Source of the DNA: Calditrichota bacterium
GTDB lineage: Bacteria; Electryoneota; RPQS01
Direction: 5' to 3'
NCBI GenBank assembly: GCA_020637445.1
Contig: JACJVZ010000002.1
Location: 620,001 to 684,000, forward strand
Length of the DNA: 64,000 nt
Shown here: piece after piece, positions 8,293 through 17,482 of the stretch
Layout of the letters: each line of letters starts with the position of its first letter
Position numbering within the stretch: the stretch's first letter is position 1
Notes under the pieces: generated by a model
Seen by the model: only the letters and a program-made list of their open reading frames with translations
The model's database searches: none
What the model was told of the DNA's origin: nothing
Made by a program: the position numbers and the translations under genes

Positions 8293-9351
8293 TTAGTACC
8301 TCGGGCCAACACGGCCAATGGTGTTGATAGTCAGCGAATCGCCGGAAATAATTGCGGAAGGAGCGACGACTGAAATTACAAACGGATAGTCTGGCGCGCC
8401 GTTGTCGACGAACTCATAAGGTCCGCCGTAGACCCCTAAATCGGAGCGCGAAGCGTCGCGGTCGAGCAGGCTCGGCACTCCGGCATCCACGAGACCCGAC
8501 TGTGGAGTTAGATGCAAATCCGTGGTGTCATCTTGAAAGTTGGCCGTTTCATCGTAGTTCGTGAAAGGATTCATTGTAAGCAGCGCCGCGTCTGTGCCGG
8601 GAGGAGTGATCACCGAGGAGGCATTGTATTCGAAGGTCGCCGTGGGCGAGTAGGTTCCGAATGTCGCGCCGTTGTTCCAATCGTAGACGATATTGTTTGC
8701 AAAGTAGAAACCGTAGGTGCCCGTCGTGTTCAGCAACTGACTCCAGTTCGTGAACACACAGTTCGTCACCGACAAGAATGCAGGATCGTTGATAAAGACG
8801 TTTTGGTTCGTGCTCGAGCCTTGCCAACCCTGAACGTAGCAGTTGCGAATCACGCATGAGTCTTGATTGAAGTTAAATCCGTCATTTGACCCGCTGTTCT
8901 GATTGGAGATCATTACACAGTCTTCAAAAGTAATCCAGTTGCCCGAACCGGACGAGCGCGCCCAAAAATATGTTTGATAGTTGGATTGCAGATAGCAGCG
9001 CTTGATGGTGACCGAATCCGAATTATAGCTGACCAATGGAGCAACGGTACCGGTGGTCGAGACTTTGACGCCTTCGAGCGAAGAACCGGTCGAGGCATTT
9101 TGGAAATACCAATTGCGAATCCGGGTGTTGTCCCAGCCCGCGCCAATGACCCGCAGCCGCTTCGTGGAGACGATGTTCTCCAAATATGTGCCGGGAGCAA
9201 TTACAATCGTATCGCCGCTTGCGGCGGCGTCATAGGCATCCGTGATCGTTGCATAGGGCGCGCTGCCGTTGGGATTGATGCGCAGAACGGCGGCATTTGC
9301 TGAACAAATTAGGGTCAGAAATGCTATGCACAGAAGCGAAGTCTTGTTCAT
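8293..9351 (-). CDS. Secreted right-handed beta-helix protein
   Basis: The 352-residue product has a signal peptide (residues 1-20, ending in ANA). The start of the mature chain, ATITDAYDAAASGDTIVIAP followed by GTYLENI, is the typical opening of DUF1565/pectate-lyase-like beta-helix proteins. Repeated short strands follow (VTIKRCYLQSN, ITFEDCVMISN, CVIRNCYVQGW), and a late DAGVPSLLDRDASRSDLGVY motif is common in this family. No lyase catalytic residues are recognisable, so a carbohydrate-binding or structural role is as likely as an enzymatic one. First gene of a two-gene operon with 7082-8284. Confidence 0.8.
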   Translation of the reverse strand: MNKTSLLCIAFLTLICSANAAVLRINPNGSAPYATITDAYDAAASGDTIVIAPGTYLENIVSTKRLRVIGAGWDNTRIRNWYFQNASTGSSLEGVKVSTTGTVAPLVSYNSDSVTIKRCYLQSNYQTYFWARSSGSGNWITFEDCVMISNQNSGSNDGFNFNQDSCVIRNCYVQGWQGSSTNQNVFINDPAFLSVTNCVFTNWSQLLNTTGTYGFYFANNIVYDWNNGATFGTYSPTATFEYNASSVITPPGTDAALLTMNPFTNYDETANFQDDTTDLHLTPQSGLVDAGVPSLLDRDASRSDLGVYGGPYEFVDNGAPDYPFVISVVAPSAIISGDSLTINTIGRVGPRY

Positions 9352-9402
9352 CGGTTCGTATCGTCTTTCTAATTGTTGACCATTTTTATCTGATAAGCCG
9401 TT

Positions 9403-9431
9403 AATAAAACAAGCTGAACGCCAAGATGCAA
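9403..9431 (-). promoter_or_regulatory. Possible promoter for 9351-7082
   Basis: Minus-strand TTGCAT (9431-9426), 17 bases, TTTATT (9408-9403), about 50 bases before the ATG. Confidence 0.4.
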
Positions 9432-9493
9432 CCCTTTCATGGGGCAGTTGTGATAAGTTGTCTGCGAAATTCGTGCAATCGCGGACAAAAAGA

Positions 9494-9518
9494 AGGGCGG
9501 TTCATTCAGAACCGCCCT
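9494..9518 (-). terminator. Terminator after the long protease gene
   Basis: A perfect 10-bp stem AGGGCGGTTC/GAACCGCCCT with a 5-base loop is followed on the minus strand by TCTTTTT, 21 bases after the stop codon at 9540. Confidence 0.8.
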
Positions 9519-9539
9519 CTTAGGCCCGCAGATGATGTG

Positions 9540-12500
9540 CTATTTGTTAGGCGCCGCCTGCTCTTCGTTTTCACTGGTCATGTAGATGTGCGGGTTCTCG
9601 ATGATCTGGCTTTGAACCGCATCGGCCTTTGAATATGCGGACAAGGCAGCATCCTGCGATTCCGCGTCCCCGGCAGTGACTGCTGGAACGTATTCGGCCG
9701 TGACTGCAAAGAAGACGCGCTCATCCGATTGATTCAGACAGCCCGCGCAGTTGAACGAATTCGTATTCACACCGGCGATCAAGTTGCCGGGACTGGCGAT
9801 GTTGTCCGGCGTGAGGGAGCGATAGACCCAATACGTGTTCGCATTTTGAACGGCGGCCCATCTCAGCTCTGCCGTGGACGTTACCGGATCAATATGAATC
9901 GTCAAACTGTCCGGCGCGATCACAACGGGCGGCGGACAGGGAACGCTGGAAACATTCAGAGCGTAGTTGCCGCATTCGGTACTGTAGCCGTGAACGAGAA
10001 TCTGATAGTTCGTGTTGGCTTCGGCGGTGAACGTCGCGGTGCTTTGCCGGGACCATAGGCCGTCGCAGTAGTTGTCGTCGTTGCACACAATCAGCGGCGC
10101 GATGTTCGGACACACACCGCCGTAGATTCCCAAGCCCGTGTCGTAAGTCGAACCGCAGAGTGAAACCGTGACCGTTTGGCAAGTCGGAAGCAGCATGTCG
10201 TACACGACTTCGCGCGAATCAGGACCGACACACGGAGTGTAATTGTCCGCCATGCAGCAGGTATTGCCGTGATCGGTAAAGGGCAGCGACGGGATCTGAA
10301 TCGCCGTATTGCACACATCGCCAATTGGCGCTCCTTGCGATGCTCCACCCGAGAAATAGACCATAAACTGTCCGGCATTCGTACCGTAGCCGCAAACAAT
10401 GATGTAATACGTGCGGTTCGCTTCCGCATTGAAGAGCAAATTGCTTTTCAGGCCGTCGCTGCCGCAGGCGTCGTCGTTGTAGGCTACCAGAGTCGAGCCC
10501 GGACATGGTCCGCCGGTGCGGACTTCCAGTCCGGTGTCGAAATTCGTGTAGTTTTCGTCGCACGTATTGACCTGAATCGTTTGACAGGTCGGCGACGTGT
10601 ATTGGAAGAACACTTCTTTTGAACTGGGACCGACCACGGTTGCAAAGTTGTCCGAAGCAGGCCGCGTGTCGCCTTCATAGTTTGCGGGAAGGCTGGGAAT
10701 AACGATCGGACTTGAACAGTCGTCGTTGGAGACTCCAAGTTCGAGCGACGCGATACCTTCGGCGCCGTTATAGCCGTCCATGTGAATGTAGTAGGTTATT
10801 CCCGCGACGGCGTTGAAGACTACTCTGCTGGCCAAAGCGTCGCCCTGGCAAGCGTAGTCGTCATTACAACCGACACTGAACGAACCGGGACATGCACCGC
10901 CGTACTTCACTTCGAGAATCGTGTCGAAGCTGTTGTAGCAGGTTCTGGCGCGCATGGATTGATTGTAAGGTGAAGTCCAATACCAGTGCACGTCCTGACC
11001 GTCATTGGATTGGCAGGTCGGATTCACGTCGTCGCCGCCGCACCACGTCGCGCCGTAGGTGAAGTAGGGCAGTGTCGTAATCTGATAGCCCGGACATTGC
11101 GCGTTGCCCTGAGCGCCGCTCGCCGATCCGGTCACATTCAAAACGAAATTTCCCCAAGCGGTGGCATAGCCTTCAAGGACAATCATGTAAAGTTGGCCAC
11201 CCGTCGCCGTGAAGGATACCTGACTTTGAGTGCCGCAAAAATCATCGTTGCATCCGGCAAGCCAAGCGACGCTCCCACACGAATACGCGCCATAGACAAA
11301 AATCTGTGTGTCAAAGTTCGATCCGCAACTCGACACGGTAACCTGATAGTCGCATGGAAGCTGCAGCATGTACACGACGTCCGGTGAATTGTTGGTGTTG
11401 CAGCCGCCCAACGAGTTATAGTTGTTGGCCGCGAACAGCGTGCTGCCTGAAACGGAAAAGGGAAGTGAAGTAATGGTCGTAAATCCGGGTTGCCCGCACG
11501 AGTCATTAGGCGGACCTGTCGGCTGCCAGTAGTTGCCCCATAGTGCGCCCGAGCTGTTTGGATCAAGCCAGTCACGAAGCCTTGTATTGGATGAGCCGCC
11601 GCCTTCCCATGCGCCCGAGAGTTTGCCGTAGACGGCATTATTCACGGTGTTCGGATCGCAGTCCCAGGTTCCACCGTGAAGCGGGCCAACAACATAGCCG
11701 CCGGAATTTATCATCGGCGAGCCGGAAGAGCCCGGTTCCATCATGCCGTTGTCGATATGTGTCAGCCAATGCGTGTTGGGACCTTGGCCGTTCCAGTCCG
11801 AGCTGGTCGCGGGATCGTAATCTTCATGTCCCTTCTTCACGTCTGCCGCCGGATGGTGGATGCCGTAAGAACTTCCCGCGGCGACATCGGCGCGGTACCA
11901 ACCCATATAAGCCGGAATGTAAGGAGTATTTGGCCGCGGACGCGAAAGGCGCAGCAGTGCGTGATCCGTCAATGCATGTGACATGAGCAGCGTCGCGTTC
12001 GCCACGACAAAACTGCCACTGCCGTTTGTAGTCGGCGAACAAGCGGGGCTCTCATAGTTGAAATAAAAGAGCCAGTTGTTCTGATTTCCGTTCAAACAAT
12101 GGTTCGCCGTCAGGAACAACGGATCGCCGTTTTGCAGCGTGTTGTTGAGCATCGTCCCCGAGCATGCGCCGCCCATCGGATCGATCACCATGGCCACAGC
12201 GCGCTTCTCTTCCTGCATGTAGCCGAAACAATTGATATTGATCATGCATGGCATCGAATCACCAAAATTATCGAGCGCGTCCCGGTCGCGCGCTTCACGG
12301 TCGTGAAAATGACGGTAGCCGTGCAGCACACGCATCACGGACAACTCGCCGATATCTTCCTGATCCGCGGGGACAACGTACTCGAGCGTGACCGCTTCGC
12401 CTTGCACAATCGGTGTGACATTTGTCCCGTCCCAGTTGTCGATAGACGTATAGGGACCGAAAACCATGGAGTGATCGTCGTTGTAGATATACAGTTCGCA

Positions 12501-12887
12501 CGGTTTGACGATGCGCCATTGATCATAGACCAGCCACGTGTCCGTGGCGTTGGGTGAGACGATTCTCAATCTCCAAACACGAGACCCATCGGGAAGCGTC
12601 TCCCACGTGCCGGAATTGTTCAGATTGTAGCTGACTTCCTGCGGTCGCGCGATTTGCGCCGGAGGAATTGTTCCGTCCGCATTTTCTAAACGGTAGTTTG
12701 TTTCGTCTTCAATCAAGAGCGACCGGTTGTCCATCGACGGAAGCGTCACAGTTTGCGGAGCGGGTACTGAATACTGTGAGCTTGGCGGCTGAACAGGCTC
12801 TTGAACAGATTGCAATTGAGCAAAAGTTTCAGGCAGGGCAAGACACAGAAGCACGATCATGACGAAAACATGAACCAACTTTTTCAT
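9540..12887 (-). CDS. Secreted trypsin-like serine endopeptidase with PPC repeats
   Basis: The 1115-residue product starts at an ATG with GGAG five bases upstream. After the signal peptide (1-24) and a propeptide-like region comes an S1-fold protease domain. The triad can be read as His263 (TANHC), Asp308 (TDHALLRL) and Ser388 (GSSGSP). The arrangement recalls lysyl-endopeptidase-type bacterial S1 enzymes. Three or more PPC-like domains of about 130 residues follow, each with a Cys-Gly-Ser/YDT strand and a CNDD motif. Then comes the Ig-like module APDSLTIH..ELRW..YWVYRS and a 45-residue polar tail. No canonical sorting domain is visible. Close paralogue of the shorter gene upstream at 13124. 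Confidence 0.88.
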   Translation of the reverse strand: MKKLVHVFVMIVLLCLALPETFAQLQSVQEPVQPPSSQYSVPAPQTVTLPSMDNRSLLIEDETNYRLENADGTIPPAQIARPQEVSYNLNNSGTWETLPDGSRVWRLRIVSPNATDTWLVYDQWRIVKPCELYIYNDDHSMVFGPYTSIDNWDGTNVTPIVQGEAVTLEYVVPADQEDIGELSVMRVLHGYRHFHDREARDRDALDNFGDSMPCMININCFGYMQEEKRAVAMVIDPMGGACSGTMLNNTLQNGDPLFLTANHCLNGNQNNWLFYFNYESPACSPTTNGSGSFVVANATLLMSHALTDHALLRLSRPRPNTPYIPAYMGWYRADVAAGSSYGIHHPAADVKKGHEDYDPATSSDWNGQGPNTHWLTHIDNGMMEPGSSGSPMINSGGYVVGPLHGGTWDCDPNTVNNAVYGKLSGAWEGGGSSNTRLRDWLDPNSSGALWGNYWQPTGPPNDSCGQPGFTTITSLPFSVSGSTLFAANNYNSLGGCNTNNSPDVVYMLQLPCDYQVTVSSCGSNFDTQIFVYGAYSCGSVAWLAGCNDDFCGTQSQVSFTATGGQLYMIVLEGYATAWGNFVLNVTGSASGAQGNAQCPGYQITTLPYFTYGATWCGGDDVNPTCQSNDGQDVHWYWTSPYNQSMRARTCYNSFDTILEVKYGGACPGSFSVGCNDDYACQGDALASRVVFNAVAGITYYIHMDGYNGAEGIASLELGVSNDDCSSPIVIPSLPANYEGDTRPASDNFATVVGPSSKEVFFQYTSPTCQTIQVNTCDENYTNFDTGLEVRTGGPCPGSTLVAYNDDACGSDGLKSNLLFNAEANRTYYIIVCGYGTNAGQFMVYFSGGASQGAPIGDVCNTAIQIPSLPFTDHGNTCCMADNYTPCVGPDSREVVYDMLLPTCQTVTVSLCGSTYDTGLGIYGGVCPNIAPLIVCNDDNYCDGLWSRQSTATFTAEANTNYQILVHGYSTECGNYALNVSSVPCPPPVVIAPDSLTIHIDPVTSTAELRWAAVQNANTYWVYRSLTPDNIASPGNLIAGVNTNSFNCAGCLNQSDERVFFAVTAEYVPAVTAGDAESQDAALSAYSKADAVQSQIIENPHIYMTSENEEQAAPNK

Positions 12888-12975
12888 ACCTGCTCCATTC
12901 GGCTTAGAACGCACGAACGCGCCGCCCAAAAGGGACGACGCGCTATCCAAGAAAAATTACTCCAACCAATATGAC

Positions 12976-13004
12976 AATTTACGTCAATTTTTGTGTCCGG
13001 TCAA
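12976..13004 (-). promoter_or_regulatory. sigma-70-type promoter for the long protease
   Basis: Minus-strand TTGACC (13004-12999), 17 bases, TAAATT (12981-12976). Confidence 0.5.
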
Positions 13005-13123
13005 TAATCCACTATTCTTTTTAATATTTCAGAATTCCGACTTCCGGCTCTTAACTATTTGAAAAAATTCACCGAGCGCTCTCGCTCACACTTCCCAAAC
13101 CGAGTCTTCCTCCATCCGTCCGG

Positions 13124-15145
13124 TTATGGGACATAACCTGCCCGAACTGCGAAGAAGGCCAAGTCCCCGGGCAGATTCAGGCAGCCTGCGCATGTGAAAG
13201 AGGTCGTACTCACCTCCGCAACCATGTTTGCCGCGTCCACGATGTTGTTTCCGTCCAATGACCTGTACACGTAGTAGGTGTTGGCATTTTGAACGGGATA
13301 CCAGCGAAGTTCCGCCGTTCCGCTTGTTGCATCAAGGCTGATCGTGAGTCCGTGCGGCGGAACTATGACAAGCTCAGAACATGGAACTCCGCTGACATCC
13401 AACTCGAAATTTCCGCTCGCGCTGCCGTAGCCCTCGAGGATGATGGCATAGGTCACTCCCGCAAACGCAGGAAACACCACTTGGCTTTGTGCACCGCAAT
13501 AGTCGTCGTTGCAAGCGATGTTCGCGATATGGTTCATGCATGAGCTGACTTGAAAAACGAAAAGTTCCGTGTCATAGTCCGAGCCGCATGCCGATACGGT
13601 TATGCTCCGGTCGCAAGCAAGCTGCAGCAAGTAGATAACTTCAGGCGAGTTATTTGTCGCACAGCCTGCCGTGTTGAAATTATTGGTCGCGAAGACCGTG
13701 CTGCCAGACGTGTGAAACGGCAACGTCGTAATCGTTTGAAAATCCGGTTGGCCGCATGAATCATTCGGCGGCGCACTCGGTTGCCAAAAGTTTGTCGTGG
13801 CTGCGCCTGAGTCGTTTGGGTCGAGCCAATCGCTCAACCGGGTGTCTGACGTTCCGCCGCCTGTCCAGGCATAAGCAAGTTTACCATAAACGGCCTGAAG
13901 ACTCCGGTCGCAGGCCGGTGACGATCCGCCGTGCAGTTCTCCGACGACGCGGCCCTCTTGATTGAACATCGGCGAGCCCGATGAACCGGGTTCGGAAACT
14001 CCACTGCTGACAAAGGTCCGCCAATGTGAATTGGGCCACAAGCCGTTCCACGTGCTGCTGAGTGCCGCGCCGTTAGCTTCGAGGGCCTTTTTCACGTCGC
14101 CGCGAGGATGATGTATTCCGTAGGAACTCGTCGCCGGAGCGTCGCTGCGATTCCATCCCATGAAAGCTGGAACAAAGCCCGCAGCGGGGCGAGGTGTCGA
14201 CAAACGCAACAGCGCGTGGTCGGATTCTTCGTGAGACATCAACAAACTCGCGTTGGCTACGACGTTGGCCAGCGTGCCGTTTTGATTGGGAGTGCAAGTT
14301 GGGCTTTCGTAGTTAAAATAGAACAGCCAATTCGACACGTTGCCGTTGATGCAATGAAAAGCCGTTTGCAGCAAGGGATCACCGTTCTGCAACGTGTTGT
14401 TCAACAGAGTGCCTGTACAGGTGCCGCCCCACGGATCGACGATCATCGCCACGGCGTTCTTTTCTTCCTGCATGTAGCCGAAGCAGTTGACATTGATTTC
14501 GCACTCGAGCGCGTCGCCGAAACCATCCAGTGCGTTGCGCTCGCGCGCATCCGGATCGTGAAAATACCTGTAGCCGTGCAGCACTCGCATGACGGACAAC
14601 TCACCGACGTCTTCTTGATTTGCCGGAACAACATATTCGAGCGTGACGGCGTCACCTGCGACAATCGGTGTGACGTTGGTGCCGTCCCAGTTGTCGGTAC
14701 AAGTATAAGGTCCGAACACCATAGTGAGGTCGTCAGTATAAACAAAAAGCTCGCAGGGTTTCGCGATGCGCCACCGGTCATACACGAGCCACGTGTCCGT
14801 GGCGCCGGGTGAAACGATGCGCAACCGCCAAATCCGCGAGCCGTCGGGAAGCGTTTCCCACGTACCGGAGTTTGTCAAAGAGAAATTTACTTCCTGCGGT
14901 CGCGCGATTTGCGCCGATGGAGTAAGACCTTCGGAAAAGGCCGCCTGATAATTTGCTTCATCTTCAAGCAGCAGCGAGCGATTGTTCAGTTCAGGAAGTG
15001 TCGCGGTTTGCGGAGCGACAACCGCAAACTGAGAACTGGGCGGCAACACGGGTTCTTGAACCGAACTAAACTGACCCAATGAAACCGAGAAACACAGGCA
15101 CAACAGCACAAACACAGTCATCATTCTTACAAGCGTAATCATCAT
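13124..15145 (-). CDS. Secreted trypsin-like serine endopeptidase, shorter paralogue
   Basis: About 673 residues. Two adjacent ATG codons follow AAAGGGG; the second has the better spacing, so the start is uncertain by one codon. Signal peptide about residues 1-24. The protease domain has His264 (TAFHC), Asp309 (ESDHALLRL) and Ser389 (GSSGSP), so the triad is complete. One PPC-like domain (GSDYDTELFVF, CNDDYC) is followed by the Ig-like module HGLTISL..ELRW..YYVYRS, where the protein ends. It is nearly collinear with the N-terminal half of the 9540 gene but has fewer PPC units and no polar tail. This suggests tandem duplication with gain or loss of repeats. Confidence 0.88.
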   Translation of the reverse strand: MMITLVRMMTVFVLLCLCFSVSLGQFSSVQEPVLPPSSQFAVVAPQTATLPELNNRSLLLEDEANYQAAFSEGLTPSAQIARPQEVNFSLTNSGTWETLPDGSRIWRLRIVSPGATDTWLVYDRWRIAKPCELFVYTDDLTMVFGPYTCTDNWDGTNVTPIVAGDAVTLEYVVPANQEDVGELSVMRVLHGYRYFHDPDARERNALDGFGDALECEINVNCFGYMQEEKNAVAMIVDPWGGTCTGTLLNNTLQNGDPLLQTAFHCINGNVSNWLFYFNYESPTCTPNQNGTLANVVANASLLMSHEESDHALLRLSTPRPAAGFVPAFMGWNRSDAPATSSYGIHHPRGDVKKALEANGAALSSTWNGLWPNSHWRTFVSSGVSEPGSSGSPMFNQEGRVVGELHGGSSPACDRSLQAVYGKLAYAWTGGGTSDTRLSDWLDPNDSGAATTNFWQPSAPPNDSCGQPDFQTITTLPFHTSGSTVFATNNFNTAGCATNNSPEVIYLLQLACDRSITVSACGSDYDTELFVFQVSSCMNHIANIACNDDYCGAQSQVVFPAFAGVTYAIILEGYGSASGNFELDVSGVPCSELVIVPPHGLTISLDATSGTAELRWYPVQNANTYYVYRSLDGNNIVDAANMVAEVSTTSFTCAGCLNLPGDLAFFAVRAGYVP

Positions 15146-15226
15146 CGCCCCTTTGTCCATCAGAGAGCAAACGCGCCGTCTCACAGGACGACGCGCTGCC
15201 ATAGCACATTACTCATCCATTCATAT

Positions 15227-15255
15227 AATGTAGTAGAATTCTGATGAGCGGTCAA
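15227..15255 (-). promoter_or_regulatory. sigma-70-type promoter for the shorter protease
   Basis: Minus-strand TTGACC (15255-15250), 17 bases, TACATT (15232-15227). Confidence 0.5.
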
Positions 15256-15340
15256 TCATTTCCTAACCTTAGCAATTGTTTCGATTCTCCAACACGAAAA
15301 CTCTAACCCCTTGATAACAGTTCACTCGGAGTCCCACCTC

Positions 15341-16009
15341 ATGATCCTCCAAACTCGATCCCACCCCGTTTCCCTCCTCAGTGCTCCCGACAAGTCTACT
15401 CAGCTTGAGTTGATCAACCACCTGCCGAATCCGCCACTGGTGCCATTGACCGCCGAGCAAATTCACGTGCGCCGCTGCCGTCTGGCGGGCGATGCCGTCG
15501 ACGGCCATTTCGGATGTTTTCGCACAAGCGATCTCGAGCACGTGCTCGAGTTGACCAACGGTGCGCCCGCGCTGATCGGACACAACCGCTATTCGATTGC
15601 CGTCGCGAGATTCTTCGGCGGCACACTCGAAACTCATTTGAACAGCCGCTACATCGTGCCGAATTTCTACTGGCCAAAAGCGCACAGCGGCGCGGAGGAT
15701 TTCCGCGTCCTGCTCGACAGCGGCATCATCACCGAAGCCTCGATCGCGTTCACGTTTGAAAAACCGGCGTGCTCAGTGTGCGGTCACGACATCCGCGACT
15801 GCGAGCACGACCCCGGCACGATGTACGGCAAGCAGCTCTGCCACTACTGGTACGACGGCGTCGACAAAGTGCTCGAAGGCAGCTTCGTCTATCGCGGCAG
15901 TCAGCCCGGCACGGGCATTCTCTCCGAAATGAAAAACGTCACCCGCCTTAAGAACAAGCGAATGACGATGCGATTGGGAGGGAAGGTGTACGAAATTATG
16001 CCCGCGTAG
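15341..16009 (+). CDS. Phage prohead-protease-like protein (isolated)
   Basis: The 222-residue product resembles HK97-type prohead proteases, which mature phage capsids. Seen in order: a variable N-terminus, a TYPICAL-length core with GIITEASIAFTF (matching the usual xxSIGF strand), a Cys motif CSVCGHDIRDCEHDPG found in some phage proteases, and VLEGSFVYRGSQPGTGI matching the ALEVSLV..GANPGA strand. A catalytic His may be in KAHSG. The ATG has GGAG nine bases upstream. It is a lone plus-strand gene, convergent with the alkyltransferase-like gene. Portal-then-protease is the normal phage order, but here the portal lies 12 kb upstream with secreted-protein genes between. No capsid gene follows. 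Confidence 0.55.
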   Translation: MILQTRSHPVSLLSAPDKSTQLELINHLPNPPLVPLTAEQIHVRRCRLAGDAVDGHFGCFRTSDLEHVLELTNGAPALIGHNRYSIAVARFFGGTLETHLNSRYIVPNFYWPKAHSGAEDFRVLLDSGIITEASIAFTFEKPACSVCGHDIRDCEHDPGTMYGKQLCHYWYDGVDKVLEGSFVYRGSQPGTGILSEMKNVTRLKNKRMTMRLGGKVYEIMPA

Positions 16010-16032
16010 CGTGCCTCTGGACTGATTGCGCT
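16008..16032. repeat. Short dispersed repeat shared with 25968-25992
   Basis: The 25 bases beginning AGCGTGCC differ from 25968-25992 at two positions. This copy covers the last bases of the protease-like gene; the other abuts the DUF559 element at 25531-25965. Confidence 0.45.
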
Positions 16033-16077
16033 TCGCAGGCGGCTTTAAGTTATTGCGAACGACGCCACAATGGAACA

Positions 16078-16105
16078 AAAGAGCCGGTCATTTGACCGGC
16101 TCTTT
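16078..16105. terminator. Bidirectional terminator between convergent genes
   Basis: AAAGAGCCGGTCA and TGACCGGCTCTTT pair almost end to end (13 bp, 2-base formal loop). T-rich tails occur on both sides. Confidence 0.8.
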
Positions 16106-16107
16106 CT

Positions 16108-16503
16108 TCATTTCTTCCACCCGAACTTCTTGAAATCTACTTTGTCGCGATGGTCGAACTCTATGCCTTCGTGTTCGAGCAGTTTTCTTTGGATCTTCGC
16201 GGCCATCGGATTGCTGCGAATCGAGATGTAGCCTTGCGCATTGATGACTCTTTGCCACGGAACTCTTTCGACGTCTTCTTCATTCAGAGCATGGAGCGCG
16301 TAGCCGACCATGCGCGCATGACGTTCGAGTCCCGCGACGCGTGCAACTTGGCCGTAGCTGGCGACTTTGCCGCGCGGGATTTTCTTGACCGTGGCATAGA
16401 TGCGTTTGTAGAGAGAGTCAGATTCCGGCGGGGAACCGCGCTTCGCGCTTAATCCCCGCTCGGCGATTTTGCTCGGTCGCTTCTTCGCAATCTTTTCAGA
16501 CAT
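16108..16503 (-). CDS. Alkyltransferase-like (ATL) DNA-binding protein
   Basis: The 131-residue protein is the DNA-binding domain of the O6-methylguanine methyltransferase family (YGQVA, then VPWQRVIN). The active-site Cys of PCHRV is replaced by Trp, as in ATL proteins that flag O6-alkylguanine for nucleotide excision repair instead of repairing it directly. The normal domain begins near residue 31. Residues about 13-29 are encoded by a palindromic dispersed repeat (16418-16466) that also occurs between genes at 23922-23966, so the N-terminal extension looks acquired. The ATG overlaps the stop of the upstream gene (ATGTCTGA), indicating coupled translation. Confidence 0.85.
   Translation of the reverse strand: MSEKIAKKRPSKIAERGLSAKRGSPPESDSLYKRIYATVKKIPRGKVASYGQVARVAGLERHARMVGYALHALNEEDVERVPWQRVINAQGYISIRSNPMAAKIQRKLLEHEGIEFDHRDKVDFKKFGWKK
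16418..16466. repeat. Palindromic REP-like repeat inside a coding region, copy 1
   Basis: GCGGGGA and TCCCCGC arms flank a GCGC-rich loop. The ends are shared almost base for base with 23922-23966 (TCAGATTCCGGCGGGGAACC at one side, AATCCCCGCTCGGCGA at the other). This copy lies in frame within the N-terminus of the ATL gene. Confidence 0.65.
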
Positions 16504-17392
16504 CGTAGTTCAGCAGCTTGTAGATCATCAGGGCGCGGACGGTTAGTTCCGCGTCTTGTTTGTTCTCTTCGAGTGGATAGTACCACGACATATGTGCGGG
16601 AGTTTCTTCAAGCGTGAAGTGCCACATGCCGTCGGCATCCTGCTGTACTTCAAGTTCGTCGTAGAGCCAGCGCAAATGCTCGACTTCGCCCAAAACTCCC
16701 GCGCGCGCGCCATGCTCCAAGTCGAACAACATGCGCACGGGTTCGGCCAGATAAATTTGCTTGTCGGGAATCACAAGTCGGGAACTCTCCGGCAGCAAAA
16801 CGTCCGACTGAGCTTCGGCTTCATTGAGCAGCTTTGCGACGAGCGCGCGCTTCTCGAGCGTTTGATCCGCCGGAGGCTGCCACCACGCCATAGCACAATA
16901 CGCGGGCACCGAGGGAGACGGAGACTTCTTGTCGGCAAACCAATGCTGCCACTCGATCTTGATCAACTCAAGATAGGCGTCCAACAGCGGATGCGTGCCG
17001 CGGGTCGCGCGCGCAAGCAAATGCAAACAGATATCACGCACAAGCGAGCGCTGATTGGCCGCGAATTCCCACGTGGCCGGCTCCTGCGCGAGCGTGGGAA
17101 GCACAACCAACTCTACGGCTTGTTTGACCGCGGGATGCTCACTGGCTCCCGCTTCGCACAGCCACAGCACCGTCGCGGCAGTATGCGAGAGACGTTCGCC
17201 GAATGAGCCGTTGGGAAGTTGCTGAGAGGCAAGTTCAACCACGCGCGGATGTTTGAGCACGAGCGCTTTCGCGTCGGACGTTTCAATCCAGCTTTCGTCG
17301 CGGCCCATCACGTCGCGCAAAATCCGGTAACGCAATACCGGTCCGCAAGACTTATAGAGTTCTTGAAAACTCGGAGGAAGATCGGGTATCAA
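16496..17392 (-). CDS. Putative alpha-toroid protein of unknown function
   Basis: About 298 residues with no signal peptide or membrane segment. The segments LPNGSFGERLSHTAATVLWL and QQDADGMWHF resemble the QW-type repeats of prenyltransferase/terpene-cyclase alpha-alpha barrels, where a glycine-rich turn precedes a helix pair. No DXDD-type catalytic motif is seen, so an enzymatic role is not supported. The only start near the upstream stop is TTG at 17392; the next in-frame ATG (VMGRDE) would remove about 28 residues. It overlaps the ATL start by eight bases, so the two form an operon, but no shared pathway is evident. Confidence 0.6.
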   Translation of the reverse strand: MIPDLPPSFQELYKSCGPVLRYRILRDVMGRDESWIETSDAKALVLKHPRVVELASQQLPNGSFGERLSHTAATVLWLCEAGASEHPAVKQAVELVVLPTLAQEPATWEFAANQRSLVRDICLHLLARATRGTHPLLDAYLELIKIEWQHWFADKKSPSPSVPAYCAMAWWQPPADQTLEKRALVAKLLNEAEAQSDVLLPESSRLVIPDKQIYLAEPVRMLFDLEHGARAGVLGEVEHLRWLYDELEVQQDADGMWHFTLEETPAHMSWYYPLEENKQDAELTVRALMIYKLLNYDV

Positions 17393-17424
17393 AGTATAGC
17401 AAAGTCTGAGTTATAGAGAGGAGG

Positions 17425-17451
17425 ACGGGGTGCCTGATTCAGACACCCCGT
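17425..17451 (-). terminator. Hairpin after the pseudopilin gene
   Basis: ACGGGGTG/CACCCCGT (8 bp) continues after one mismatch into CTGA/TCAG. There is no T run, so this may be a weak or factor-dependent terminator. Confidence 0.4.
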
Positions 17452-17482
17452 GAGACATGGGTACAAGCAATCAAGTCAGGGT

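Noticed and set aside
2077..16009. A complete prophage spanning portal to protease
   Set aside because: All genes between are minus-strand secreted proteins; no integrase, terminase, capsid, tail or lysis gene and no attachment repeats were seen.
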